A stretch of 64,000 nucleotides of DNA from Halobacterium litoreum. GTDB lineage: Archaea > Halobacteriota > Halobacteria > Halobacteriales > Halobacteriaceae. The position numbers and the translations under genes are program-made. The DNA is taken from NCBI RefSeq assembly GCF_021233415.1, contig NZ_CP089466.1, positions 1,116,001 through 1,180,000 of the forward strand. Reading direction: 5' to 3'. The number at the start of each line of letters is the position of its first letter. Position 1 is the first letter of the stretch. The notes under the pieces were generated by a model. That model ran no database searches. It saw nothing but the letters and a program-made list of their open reading frames with translations, and was not told the origin of the DNA. Of this stretch, positions 52,947 to 61,236 are shown in pieces.

Positions 52947-53147
52947 ATATAGGGTCGTCTCGTGCAGAATTACGGACAGCCGGGTAAATATCCAGCGGAA
53001 CGGGGTCTGACTTCCGGTTGTGTGACGGCTGCCCGCTGAATCAGGCGTCGGTCGTCGTTCACCACGTCCTAACAATACATCCGCACGCCCTTCCCCCGAG
53101 TAACGCATGCTTTCCAGTCGACCCGCAGCGACGCGAGGTGGCGACGC

Positions 53148-53630
53148 GTGACCGACCCGGACGACTTCCGGCGCGTCATGGGGCAGTTCGCCACGGGCGT
53201 CACCGTCGTCACCTTCCCGCCCGCCGACGACCCCCACGGCATCACGGTGAACGCGTTCGCGAGCGCGTCTCTCGACCCGCCACTCGTGCTCGTCTGCCTC
53301 GACCACGACACCCGCAGCCACGAACTGCTCGCGTCCGGCGACGCCGACGCGTTCTGCGTGAACGTCCTCGCCGCCGACCAGCAGCCGGTCGGCGAACACT
53401 TCGCCGGCATGACCGACCTCGACGAACCGTTCGCGGGCACGCACGCCGCGTCCACCGGCGCGCCGGTCTTCGAGAGCGCGCTCGCGTACGTCGACTGCAC
53501 GGTCCACTCGTCGCTCGCCGTCGGCGACCACACCGTCTACGTCGGCGAAGCCGCCGACGCCGACGTCCTCGACGACACCGCCGACCCCCTCACGTTCTTC
53601 CGCGGCGAGTGGGGCGGCCGACCCCGGTAG
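53148..53630 (+). CDS. Flavin reductase-like FMN-binding split-barrel protein
   Basis: A 160-residue protein from GTG 53148: FRRVMGQFATGVTVVTFPPA, GITVNAFASASLDPPLVLVC, FCVNVLAADQQPVGEHFAG are the flavin reductase family motifs. Members supply reduced flavin to monooxygenases or act as NAD(P)H:flavin reductases. No monooxygenase gene is adjacent. It is convergent with and adjacent to a Mrr-like gene. Confidence 0.92.
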   Translation: MTDPDDFRRVMGQFATGVTVVTFPPADDPHGITVNAFASASLDPPLVLVCLDHDTRSHELLASGDADAFCVNVLAADQQPVGEHFAGMTDLDEPFAGTHAASTGAPVFESALAYVDCTVHSSLAVGDHTVYVGEAADADVLDDTADPLTFFRGEWGGRPR

Positions 53631-54020
53631 TCACGCCGGGTCGGCGAGCAAGTGGTCGGCGTCCAGCGCGTCGACGAGGCGGAGCAGCGAGTCCGGCCCG
53701 ACCGCGTCCACGCCGTGCGCGTCCGCGACGTCCAGCGCCTCGACGGAGAAACCGACCGGCGAAACGGCCGTGAGGTCGCTCGCGTCCCCCTCGCGCTCCG
53801 CGACGACGTCTCGCATCCGTGCCGCCGACACCTCCCCCGCCGACGGCGCCATCGGCACCAGCACCGTCGCTCGCCGCCCCTCGGAGCGCGCCGCGTCGAA
53901 GGGCGGACCGTCCGCCGATGCGACGCGCCAGCCCGCGCGGCGCCACAGCGCCGCGACGAACTCCTCGAACGCCTCGTCGCCGAACGCCCCGAGGCGCGCT
54001 CGCTCGTCGGCGTCGCTCAT
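53631..54020 (-). CDS. Mrr/restriction-endonuclease-like small protein
   Basis: A 129-residue protein: GDEAFEEFVAALWRRAGWRV is a typical opening of Mrr-like nuclease folds, and LTAVSPVGFSVEALDVADAH followed by DAVGPDSLLRLVDALD matches the end of that fold. The central strand lacks an evident D-QxK catalytic motif, so it may be inactive. The frame begins 47 nt after the small zinc-finger gene stop upstream. No methyltransferase partner is near, so this is not a complete restriction system. Confidence 0.55.
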   Translation of the reverse strand: MSDADERARLGAFGDEAFEEFVAALWRRAGWRVASADGPPFDAARSEGRRATVLVPMAPSAGEVSAARMRDVVAEREGDASDLTAVSPVGFSVEALDVADAHGVDAVGPDSLLRLVDALDADHLLADPA

Positions 54021-54066
54021 CGCTGTCGCCCCGCTGGCGGCCGCGACGCGACCGTCGACTCCGGCG

Positions 54067-54246
54067 TCACTGTCCCCAGTTCGCGGCGCCGGCCTCTGGC
54101 GGTTCGTCCGACACCGACGCGGCGCCGTCGTCCAGTTCGGCGTTCGGCACGCAGTCGATACAGCTGTGAACGCGGTCCTCGTTGTCGCCGAACACGCGAG
54201 CGAACTGGAGTGTCACGTGACTGTCGCAGTTTCTGCAACGTGGCAT
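54067..54246 (-). CDS. DUF7563-like small zinc-ribbon protein
   Basis: A 59-residue protein with CRNCDSHVTLQFARVFGDNE and HSCIDCVP, two CxxC pairs 28 residues apart that can bind one zinc. The sequence matches a short haloarchaeal family (DUF7563). The ATG at 54246 removes a poorly conserved extension. A TATA-like GAATAAC (minus strand, about 54278-54285) stands about 35 nt upstream. Function unknown, perhaps nucleic-acid or protein binding. Confidence 0.78.
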   Translation of the reverse strand: MPRCRNCDSHVTLQFARVFGDNEDRVHSCIDCVPNAELDDGAASVSDEPPEAGAANWGQ

Positions 54247-54594
54247 CGTGAGAGTGTACGCACAGGCCACGAGTTTGGTTATTCACCCCATTATTCGCCC
54301 ACGAGGCGGCTTACGCGCCGTAATCGCCGCCTGTCCGTCGGGCGTCGGTCGGAACCCGGACACTACCCCTCGGGCGCGCGCTTAGCGCCCGCATAACCAA
54401 GCCCGCGGTTACGGTAGTGAAACACGCCCCTACCCGACACGAACGACGCGGGCCGCCACAGGCGCCTGTTCGCTCCGCCGACGGCGGTCGGCGTAGCCCC
54501 CGCTGACGCGCTCGTAGCGCCCCTATTACAATGCGGTTCAGCGGCGTTCGTACTGTCGGTGACCGCCGGACGGCAGCGCGGTCGCCGATTCACA
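54247..54594. other. Divergent intergenic region with a run of hairpins (possible structured RNA)
   Basis: No gene seen in 348 bp. Four inverted repeats follow one another: GGCGGC-TTACG / CGTAA-GCCGCC (54305-54331, with a 2-nt bulge), GGGCGC/GCGCCC (54372-54390), TAACC/GGTTA (54394-54411) and the palindrome ACAGGCGCCTGT (54458-54469). CTATTACAATG at 54523-54533 is the likely promoter element for the downstream gene. Confidence 0.45.
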
Positions 54595-54831
54595 ATGGTA
54601 CGAGCATTCCGCAACAACGACAAGGGGAAACGCGTCGTCACCGCCGACGGCGACACCGTCGGGAAAATCGACAGCATCGACGGCGAGATGGCCCACGTGA
54701 AACCGGACCGCGGGCTGGCCGACAGCATCCGACAGCGACTCGGGTGGACCGACGAGAGCGAGGAGATGTACACGCTCGACCACTCGCGCGTGAAGTCCTT
54801 CTCCAGCGACGAGGTCCACCTGAAGGACTGA
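54595..54831 (+). CDS. PRC-barrel-like small protein
   Basis: A 78-residue protein: GKRVVTADGDTVGKIDSIDG, MAHVKPDRGLADSIRQRLGW and MYTLDHSRVKSFSSDEVHLK. This is the PRC-barrel plan seen in short haloarchaeal proteins. An 11-nt TATA-like element (CTATTACAATG) is about 65 nt upstream, giving a leader of about 40 nt. Role unknown; PRC barrels bind RNA or metabolic partners. Confidence 0.75.
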   Translation: MVRAFRNNDKGKRVVTADGDTVGKIDSIDGEMAHVKPDRGLADSIRQRLGWTDESEEMYTLDHSRVKSFSSDEVHLKD

Positions 54832-54866
54832 CCCCGCCCCGCGAATCGACCGAACCGAGCGGGTGA

Positions 54867-55646
54867 CTACGCGTCGCCCGCGAGCCCTGCTTCTACGCCG
54901 TCGAGGTGACTGAACCCGACCACCGCCACGACCAGCGAATCCGCGCGCAGGTCGGCGAGCCGGCCCGCCATGTAGCGCTCGCGGGCGGCGTCCAGCAGCC
55001 GCGTCGCCGCCGGCGGTTCGAACGCCCGCAGCAGCGTCGTGGACCGCCGGACGTGCCCGGACTCGTGGCTGGCCTGTTCGGTCGGCGTCGCGTCGCTCGG
55101 GCAGTCGTACTCCTGTGTGTGTTCGACGGCGCCGACCCAGTCCGCGGGCACGCCGGCCGCCTGCAGGCGACCGCGGGCCGTGTGGACGGCGAGGCGACCG
55201 AACCCGTGGAGCGTGCGCGCAACCGTCCGCAGCGACGCGTCCGCGTCCCGGAGCGTCGACGCCAGCGTCCCGAGCGCGCGACGGCCCGGCACGTCCACGC
55301 CGACGACGCTGGCGTCGGTCTCGGCGGCTCGCACCGCCGCCGACAGTTCGCCGCCCGCGTCCTCGCCGTCGTCGGCGGCGTACTGCTCGAACAGCGACAC
55401 GAGCGCGTCCGGCGTCTCCAGAGCGACGACGTCCGGCGCGAGCGCGTCAACGACGGCCTCGGCTCGGTGGACGCTCGCGGGGTGGTCGTGGACGACGCCG
55501 ACGAGTACGACGGGTTCGCCGTCGCCGGCCTCGACCACGCGCACGTACTCCCCGGAGACCCGCGGGTCGTCGTGTCGTGTCACCGCCGCGGTCCGCTCGA
55601 CCGCCCCCGATTCGGTCTCGTCGCCGTCTGCTTCCCTGTCTGCCAC
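54867..55646 (-). CDS. TraB/GumN-like protein
   Basis: A 259-residue protein: PVVLVGVVHDHPASVHRAEA and PDVVALETPD form the first TraB motif, where the common form is GTAHVSxxS; the end has RERYMAGRLADLRADSLVVA followed by VVGFSHLDGVEAGL. No C-terminal membrane helices are present, unlike full archaeal TraB proteins, so this is a short form. Possible peptidase-like EreA/TraB fold; the function is unknown. Confidence 0.65.
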   Translation of the reverse strand: MADREADGDETESGAVERTAAVTRHDDPRVSGEYVRVVEAGDGEPVVLVGVVHDHPASVHRAEAVVDALAPDVVALETPDALVSLFEQYAADDGEDAGGELSAAVRAAETDASVVGVDVPGRRALGTLASTLRDADASLRTVARTLHGFGRLAVHTARGRLQAAGVPADWVGAVEHTQEYDCPSDATPTEQASHESGHVRRSTTLLRAFEPPAATRLLDAARERYMAGRLADLRADSLVVAVVGFSHLDGVEAGLAGDA

Positions 55647-55740
55647 GCTGATAGGCGGAGTATGGGCCGAGACTACTTACGTTCCGCGCCGGGCACAGCC
55701 GGTTCCTAACTAAAGCCCGTCCGCGCGTGACTGTACGGCG

Positions 55741-56181
55741 ATGGCACGATACAGTCCGTTCGAGGAGTTGGAGCGAATCGTCGACGAGATGCAGACCGTC
55801 TTCGAGGAGGGAACGCGACGCACGGGCGCCGGACTCGCCGGAATTCGGGAGGCCGAGTCGACGCTCGACCTCGTGGAGTACGACGACGAGTACGTCGTCA
55901 CCGTCGACCTGCCGGGGTACGACAAGGCCGACGTGGACGTGCGCCTCGACGACCGGCGGCTCGTCGTGGACGCCGAGCACGCCGAGCGCGAGGAGACCGA
56001 GGACGAGGAGGGCCGCTACATCCGCCGGGAGCGCCGCGAGAGCGCGTCGATGCAGACGGTGACGTTCCCGCAGGACGTGCGCGCCGAGAACGTCTCTGCG
56101 AGGATGCAAAACGGCGTGCTGACGGTCACCGTGCCGAAGGCCGAGGCCGCGACCGAGGGCCGGCACGTCGACATCGAGTAG
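55741..56181 (+). CDS. hsp20: Hsp20/alpha-crystallin small heat-shock protein
   Basis: A 146-residue protein. After an N-terminal arm, the alpha-crystallin domain runs from about 42 to 138: LDLVEYDDEYVVTVDLPGYD, ADVDVRLDDRRLVVDAEHAE, and the conserved MQNGVLTVTVPKAEA. It holds unfolding proteins until Hsp70 or the thermosome can refold them. TAACTAAAG about 30 nt before the ATG is the TATA element. Confidence 0.95.
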   Translation: MARYSPFEELERIVDEMQTVFEEGTRRTGAGLAGIREAESTLDLVEYDDEYVVTVDLPGYDKADVDVRLDDRRLVVDAEHAEREETEDEEGRYIRRERRESASMQTVTFPQDVRAENVSARMQNGVLTVTVPKAEAATEGRHVDIE

Positions 56182-56243
56182 CGCCGTCCCGCGGTAAGCG
56201 GGGCAAAACAAAGGCGCTCACTTCCGGTTTTTCGTGCAGTCGC

Positions 56244-57080
56244 ATGAGTTACGAGGACTACCTGGACGACCGGAACGTCATTCTCACAGTCGCCCCGACT
56301 GGCGGCGTCCACGGCAAGGACGCGAACCCGAACCTCCCCGAGCAGCCCGAGGAGATCGCCGAACAGGTGGCGGCCTGCGAGGACCTCGGCGCCGCCATCG
56401 TCCACCTCCACGCGCGGGACGAACACGGGGAGAACGACGCGGCCCGCCTGCAGGAAGTCAACGAGGCGGTACGCGAGCGCTGTGACGACATCATCATCCA
56501 GAACACCACAGGGGGACAGAGCACGTACGACGCCCGCGTGCAGGGGATTCGCACCGACCCGCACCCGGAGATGGCGAGCCTGGACATGGGGCCGTTCAAC
56601 CGCGGCCAGCACATCATCACCGAGCACAACCGCCACAACATCGACCGCCTCGCGGCCGAGATGCGCGAGAAGGGCATCAAGCCCGAACTGGAGTGTTTCA
56701 ACAACGGCCACCTGAACGAGGCCCACCGGCTCGTCGAGCGCGACGCCATCGAGGAGCCCTACTACATCAACCTCATCTTCGGGCACGGGACGTTCACGCC
56801 GCCGACGCCGGAGAACGTCCTGAACATGGTGTCGAACCTCCCGGAGAACAGCGAGTTCAATCTGCTCGCGGTCGGCGAACACCAGCTCCCGCTGACGACG
56901 CTGTCGGTCATCCTCGGCGGCCACGTCCGGGTCGGCATGGAGGACAACCTCTACCTGCGACGAGGCCGGCAGGTCGAGGAGAACGCCCAGTTAGTCGACC
57001 GGACGGCGCGAATCGTGGACTTACTCGGCTGCGATTTGGCGACGCCGGCGGAGGCCAGAGACCGCCTGGGGATGACCTAA
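56244..57080 (+). CDS. BKACE family (3-keto-5-aminohexanoate cleavage-like) enzyme
   Basis: A 278-residue protein: VILTVAPTGGVHGKDANPNL at the start, AAIVHLHARDEHGEND (zinc-binding His pair), IQNTTGGQSTYDAR, PELECFNNGHLNEAHRLVE, LLAVGEHQLPLTTLSVILGG and GGHVRVGMEDNLYLRRG. BKACE enzymes split a beta-keto acid with acetyl-CoA using zinc. The class seen in lysine fermentation is one of many substrates; the true substrate here is unknown and no pathway neighbours are seen. Followed by a small Cys protein gene. Confidence 0.93.
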   Translation: MSYEDYLDDRNVILTVAPTGGVHGKDANPNLPEQPEEIAEQVAACEDLGAAIVHLHARDEHGENDAARLQEVNEAVRERCDDIIIQNTTGGQSTYDARVQGIRTDPHPEMASLDMGPFNRGQHIITEHNRHNIDRLAAEMREKGIKPELECFNNGHLNEAHRLVERDAIEEPYYINLIFGHGTFTPPTPENVLNMVSNLPENSEFNLLAVGEHQLPLTTLSVILGGHVRVGMEDNLYLRRGRQVEENAQLVDRTARIVDLLGCDLATPAEARDRLGMT

Positions 57081-57121
57081 TCTGCGGGTAACATAGTGTG
57101 CTCCCGTGGTCGGAGTGACCG

Positions 57122-57328
57122 ATGACCTGTCCGTACCTCGAGTACCGGTCGAGCGACGACGACCACGAGTTCGACCACGACCGCCCGTACTGCGCGGCGC
57201 TGGAGGAGTTCGTGTCCCCGATGAAGGCCGACGTCTGTAACGACCGCCACGACTTCGACCACGCCGAGGACTGCGACGTGTTCCGGCGGGCCGCCGAGCA
57301 GACCGCGACGCCGGAGCCGACGGACTGA
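57122..57328 (+). CDS. Small four-cysteine protein
   Basis: A 68-residue, Asp/His-rich protein with cysteines at 3, 24, 39 and 51 (CPYLEYR, YCAALEEF, ADVCNDRHDF, AEDCDVFRR). The spacing suits a metal or cluster site; similar CPYLEYR-type short proteins occur widely in haloarchaea, function unknown. The next gene begins 3 nt after its stop, so they are co-transcribed. Confidence 0.7.
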   Translation: MTCPYLEYRSSDDDHEFDHDRPYCAALEEFVSPMKADVCNDRHDFDHAEDCDVFRRAAEQTATPEPTD

Positions 57329-57331
57329 CCG

Positions 57332-58444
57332 ATGGCCGACGACGAGTACGCCCTCCGGTGGTTCGAGCCGGGCGACCGCGAGGCGTTCGTCTCGCTGTAC
57401 GACGACGCGTTCGGCGGCGGGAGCGACGAGTGGTTCGACTGGAAGTACGTCCAGAACCCCCGCGTCTCCCACGTCCCGATTCTCGTCGCCGAGCGCGTCT
57501 CCGACGGCGCGTTCGCCGGCGCCCGCCCGCAGGTCCCGTTCCTGTTCCGCGTCGGCGGCGAGGACGTGCTCGGACTGCGCTTCGGGGACACGATGGTCCA
57601 TCCGGACCACCGGCGCCGGGGCGTGTTCACGCGCCTCGCGGAGCGCGCGCTCGACCACTACGCGTCGATGCCAACGCGGTTCTGCTTCAACTGCCCGAAC
57701 GACAAGTCCCGGCCCGGATTCCTGAAGGCGGGCGGCGAGGTGATAGCCCACCTGCCGTCGTTCTACCGCGTGCAGAACCCGGCGCGCGTCGCCGGCGCGA
57801 CGCGGGACGGCGTCACCGGCGCCGTGCTCGGTCGGCTCGCCGCGCCCGCCGCCGACGGCTACCTCGGCGCGCGCGACCGCCTCGCCGGCCGACAGGCCGA
57901 CGTCGCCGTCACCAGACACCACGAGGTGCCCGTTGGCGCCCTCGCCGACGCCTACGAGCGCGGCGCGCCCGACGGCGTCCACGCGGTCCGGGACGAGGCG
58001 TTCCTCGACTGGCGGTACGACAACCCGAACTGGACCTACGAGGCGTACACGGCGTCCGCGGGCGGCGACCGAATCGCCGCGGTCGTCACCGGCCGGCAGA
58101 CCGACGCGGACGGCGTGACGACGACGAACGTCGTCGACGCCCTCCCGCTCACCGGAGACGACCGTCGGGCCGCGGGCCTCGAAGCGCTCCTCGGTGCGGT
58201 CACCGACGACCACGCGGACGCCGACCTGCTCGGGTACTGCGGGACGGCGATTCCGCGCCGCGTCCTCCGCGCGCACGGCTTCCACTTCGACGGCGTCCCG
58301 CCGCTGTCGTGGGTGACGTCCCCGACGAAACTGGTCGCGTACGACCTCGCGGGCGACGGCGACACCGCGTGGCAGGCCACCGGCCTCGACCTGCGCGACG
58401 GCCGGAACTGGGCGCTGTCGTACGCTGAACTCGACGCGCGCTGA
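57332..58444 (+). CDS. GNAT family acyltransferase, surface-glycan-cluster type
   Basis: A 370-residue protein with two GNAT-like halves: WFEPGDREAFVSLYDDAFGG at the start, then LRFGDTMVHPDHRRRGVFTR (acetyl-CoA loop R-R-R-G-V) and ERALDHYASMPTRFCFNCPN; the second half includes VRDEAFLDWRYDNPNW (conserved in this group) and IAAVVTGRQTDADGVTTTNV. Such proteins are common in haloarchaeal polysaccharide clusters. It would act on an amino-sugar or peptide; target unknown. Confidence 0.8.
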   Translation: MADDEYALRWFEPGDREAFVSLYDDAFGGGSDEWFDWKYVQNPRVSHVPILVAERVSDGAFAGARPQVPFLFRVGGEDVLGLRFGDTMVHPDHRRRGVFTRLAERALDHYASMPTRFCFNCPNDKSRPGFLKAGGEVIAHLPSFYRVQNPARVAGATRDGVTGAVLGRLAAPAADGYLGARDRLAGRQADVAVTRHHEVPVGALADAYERGAPDGVHAVRDEAFLDWRYDNPNWTYEAYTASAGGDRIAAVVTGRQTDADGVTTTNVVDALPLTGDDRRAAGLEALLGAVTDDHADADLLGYCGTAIPRRVLRAHGFHFDGVPPLSWVTSPTKLVAYDLAGDGDTAWQATGLDLRDGRNWALSYAELDAR

Positions 58445-58516
58445 CGCCGGCACAGGCACTCCTTACTCGCGTTCGCTCCCCATAACAAACCGCTCGGGCG
58501 GCGTGAACTCCGACAG

Positions 58517-59938
58517 ATGCACCGCCGGACGTTCCTCCGAAAGGCGTCGTCAGCGACTGCCGTCGGGTGGGCGGGGGCCGCGTCGACGGTCGGACTGGCC
58601 GGCTGTAGCGGGCGCGAACCGCCGTCGATAGCGACCGACGACATCCCGACGCCGCCCGCCGACCGCCGCCCGCCAGCGACGCCCGTCGGCGGCAACGCCA
58701 CCGAACAGTCGGTCGAGAGCGTCGCGCAGTCGTGGGGGTTCGACGACGTCGTGGACCTCGACGAGGCGGGCGCGGACACCGGCGGCGTGCGTCCCGTGGA
58801 CGACGTGCTCGCCGACCACGCGACCGACGACACGCTCGTCTACCTGCCGCCGGGCCGGTACCGGCTCACCGAGAGCTTCGCGCTCGCCGACAGCCGCCTC
58901 GGCATCGTCGGCCACGACGCGACGATAGTGCCCGCAGAGGGGTTCTCGGACACGCTGTTCGGGCTCGGGTGGCCGGAGCCGATGAGCGACGTGTTCGTCT
59001 CCGGGGTGGCCTTCGACTTCACCGCGCCGGACACCGGCGGTCGCCCCATCTACGCGGCGGCCGACGACCGGGTCGTCCTCCGGGACGTGGTGGTCCGCGG
59101 CGAGGTGGACGTGCGCCAGGACTTACTCCGAATCGACGTGACCAGCGAGACGGGCACCGGACTCGTGGAGCGGCTGGCGCTCCCGGACGGCGCGCTCCCC
59201 GGCACCGGCGTCACCGGCTGCGAGGTCGGCGACGGCAACCGCGGAGACGTGTCGTTCGTGAACTGCCACGTCGAGGGATTCCCGGACAACGGCCTGTACG
59301 CCGACCCGCCCGCCGGCTCAGTCGAGGTCCACGGCGGCTACTTCCGCAACAACGGCGTCGCGGGCGTCCGCATCGAGACCAACGAGGACAGCGTCGTCCG
59401 GGGCGCGTACGTGCTCTGTGACGAGGCCGAGGGGAGCGGCGAGAACATGCGCGGCATCCGTCTGCGCGCGGGCAACTCCCTGCTCGTCGAGGACTGCGTC
59501 GTGGAACTGCTCGAAGTCACGGAGAGCGACGGCGCGGTGACGTTCGCCTCGGAACTGGAGTCCGCGACGGTGCGGAACTGCCGGCTGCGCGTGGACGCCG
59601 ACGGCGTGAACGCGATTCGCGTGAAGAGCCCGAACCGGAGCGCGCCCGGAGACACCCAGCGCGGCCCGTTCCGCTGCGAGCAGGTCGCCGTCACCGGGTC
59701 CGCGTCCGGCGGCGCCGCCATCCAGGCCGCGAACCGGCAGGGGTGTGAGTTCCACCACGTCTGTGTCACGCAGGACGGCGACGACCGGGACGGCGTGCGC
59801 GCCGACAACGTCGACGGCGAACTCGTGAACGCGCGCATCGCCGTGACCGGCGACCCGCTGTCGTTCCGAAACTCCACCATTCGCCGCCGGAACGTCAGCG
59901 TGAGTAGGCGACCGAACGCCCGCGGGGCGTGTCGCTGA
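58517..59938 (+). CDS. Tat-exported beta-helix lipoprotein
   Basis: A 473-residue protein: twin-arginine motif RRTFLRKASSATAVG, lipobox LAGC (about residue 32), then parallel beta-helix repeats (VSGVAFDFTAPDTGGRPIYA; DNGLYADPPAGSVEVHGG; NNGVAGVRIETNEDSVVRGA; MRGIRLRAGNSLLVEDC; ESATVRNCRLRVDADGVNAI). It shares the same segments with the exported protein at 47495 and lacks its C-terminal modules. CCATAACAA 33 nt upstream is a TATA-like element. It may bind or cleave a surface polysaccharide. Its last 44 nt overlap the convergent deacetylase gene. Confidence 0.85.
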   Translation: MHRRTFLRKASSATAVGWAGAASTVGLAGCSGREPPSIATDDIPTPPADRRPPATPVGGNATEQSVESVAQSWGFDDVVDLDEAGADTGGVRPVDDVLADHATDDTLVYLPPGRYRLTESFALADSRLGIVGHDATIVPAEGFSDTLFGLGWPEPMSDVFVSGVAFDFTAPDTGGRPIYAAADDRVVLRDVVVRGEVDVRQDLLRIDVTSETGTGLVERLALPDGALPGTGVTGCEVGDGNRGDVSFVNCHVEGFPDNGLYADPPAGSVEVHGGYFRNNGVAGVRIETNEDSVVRGAYVLCDEAEGSGENMRGIRLRAGNSLLVEDCVVELLEVTESDGAVTFASELESATVRNCRLRVDADGVNAIRVKSPNRSAPGDTQRGPFRCEQVAVTGSASGGAAIQAANRQGCEFHHVCVTQDGDDRDGVRADNVDGELVNARIAVTGDPLSFRNSTIRRRNVSVSRRPNARGACR

Positions 59939-60878
59939 CCCCTGTGCGCTCGCCGCGCACGCGCTCGGCCACCTCGCCCATCGTCTCGACGCGAACCGCG
60001 CCGTCGTTCCGGCGCTCGGCGACGTACTCGAACACTCGCCGAATTCGGCGCGCGTGGCGGTCGCTCCTGACGTTGTTCGGGTGGAGCCACAGGTGGACCG
60101 TCCGGCCGGTGTTCGCCGCGGCGTCGACGCCCCGCCGCGCCGCCCGCACCACGGGGTCGTCGGCCACCGCCTCGACGGCGGCGCGCGCGACGCCCTCGAA
60201 GTCGAAGAGGTACAGCGACGCCGGCACGTTCACGAGCCCGTGCTCGTCGAACGCGGGGTCGACGAGCGGCGCGCCCGCGTACCCCGCGCTCCGTGCGACT
60301 TTCCGGACCAGGGACGCGACGCCGCCGACCTGCGCCCCCGGTCCGCTCCCCCGGTAGCACGTGTAGCCGGCGTCCGCGAGCGCGTCCCGGTGGCCGACGT
60401 AGTTCCGCGGGAAGACGAACGAGTCGAACCCGCGGCCGGCGGCGCGCTCGCTCGCCGCGAGTTCGGCGCGCGCGACCTCGCTCGTCGTCTCCGCGACGCC
60501 GAACGGGACGTGAGAGAACGTGTGCGAGCCGAGTTCGTGGTCGGCGCTCGCGTCCTCGATTCGGTCCACGAGGCCGCGGCCGAAGCGAAGTTCGGGGCGG
60601 TCGGCCCACTCGCCCGACTCTCTCGCGAACCACCCCTCGGGCGTCGGGTGGTCGGCGTGGCGGCCGTCGCAGTCGTCGAGGAACAGGTGGCCGACCACCG
60701 CCCACGTCGCGGGCAGGTCGTACTCGTCGAGCGCGTCGAGCAGGCGAACCCAGCCGGTTCGGGCGTACTCCACGCGCTCGACCGGCGGGTCCGCGAGGTC
60801 GTGGTGCCCCCAGCCGAGTTCGGCGTCCACCGACACCACGACGGTTCCGGGTCTGTCGCTTCGCGGCGTCTCGGTCAT
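59895..60878 (-). CDS. Polysaccharide deacetylase family protein
   Basis: A 327-residue protein with the NodB fold: VVVSVDAELGWGHHDLADPP contains the metal-binding Asp region, LPATWAVVGHLFLDD the second motif, and DHELGSHTFSHVPFGVAE the metal-binding His motif HTFSH. HLWLHPNNVRSDRHARR is the C-terminal motif. It removes acetyl groups from a sugar polymer or sugar-lipid. No signal peptide is seen, so it probably acts inside the cell. TTAAAA (60905-60910) 28 nt before the ATG gives a leaderless mRNA. Confidence 0.9.
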   Translation of the reverse strand: MTETPRSDRPGTVVVSVDAELGWGHHDLADPPVERVEYARTGWVRLLDALDEYDLPATWAVVGHLFLDDCDGRHADHPTPEGWFARESGEWADRPELRFGRGLVDRIEDASADHELGSHTFSHVPFGVAETTSEVARAELAASERAAGRGFDSFVFPRNYVGHRDALADAGYTCYRGSGPGAQVGGVASLVRKVARSAGYAGAPLVDPAFDEHGLVNVPASLYLFDFEGVARAAVEAVADDPVVRAARRGVDAAANTGRTVHLWLHPNNVRSDRHARRIRRVFEYVAERRNDGAVRVETMGEVAERVRGERTGVSDTPRGRSVAYSR

Positions 60879-61236
60879 CTACTGGACGGTCGGCGGCGAC
60901 CGCGTTAAAACCGCGAGACCGTTCACTCGGCGCGGCGCCGCGTAGCCCTCGTGTAACGCGGTTCTCCGGCCGTCGAGCGGACGCAGGCCGCGGCCACCAG
61001 TCGGTCTCGCGTCCTCGCGTGCCGAACCGCCGTCGCGGAGAATCGTACGCAGGAGGTGTCTAACCCCCGAAAATTCGCCTATAACAATGGGTCGGTCGCC
61101 GGATAAGCCGACAACCGCCACCAGCGGTGTCGACAATGTCTCACGCCACTCAACGACACGACGCCTCCGAGCGTACCACGCCGGCCGCCGTCGGGCGCGC
61201 CGGACGCAACCGCGGCTCTCCGGGGGGACCGACGCG
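60879..61236. other. Divergent intergenic region before the sugar-nucleotide operon
   Basis: 358 bp without a convincing gene. It contains the deacetylase TATA box (60905-60910), the perfect palindrome CGCGGCGCCGCG (60931-60942) and CTATAACAATG at 61078-61088, which should start the operon mRNA near 61110. A 34-codon frame (61136-61240) ends by sharing ATGA with the next gene; it may be a leader peptide but has no family. Confidence 0.45.
61078..61088 (+). promoter_or_regulatory. TATA-like CTATAACAATG element of the sugar-nucleotide operon
   Basis: Best match of the recurrent C[CT]ATWACAATG motif, with a true TATA core. It predicts transcription from about 61110 and a leader of about 130 nt before the acetyltransferase ATG at 61237. 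Confidence 0.5.

Noticed and set aside
53631-54020. Restriction-modification system suggested by the Mrr-like gene
   Set aside because: No methyltransferase or specificity gene is near, and the catalytic motif is not evident; only a lone nuclease-like fold is supported.
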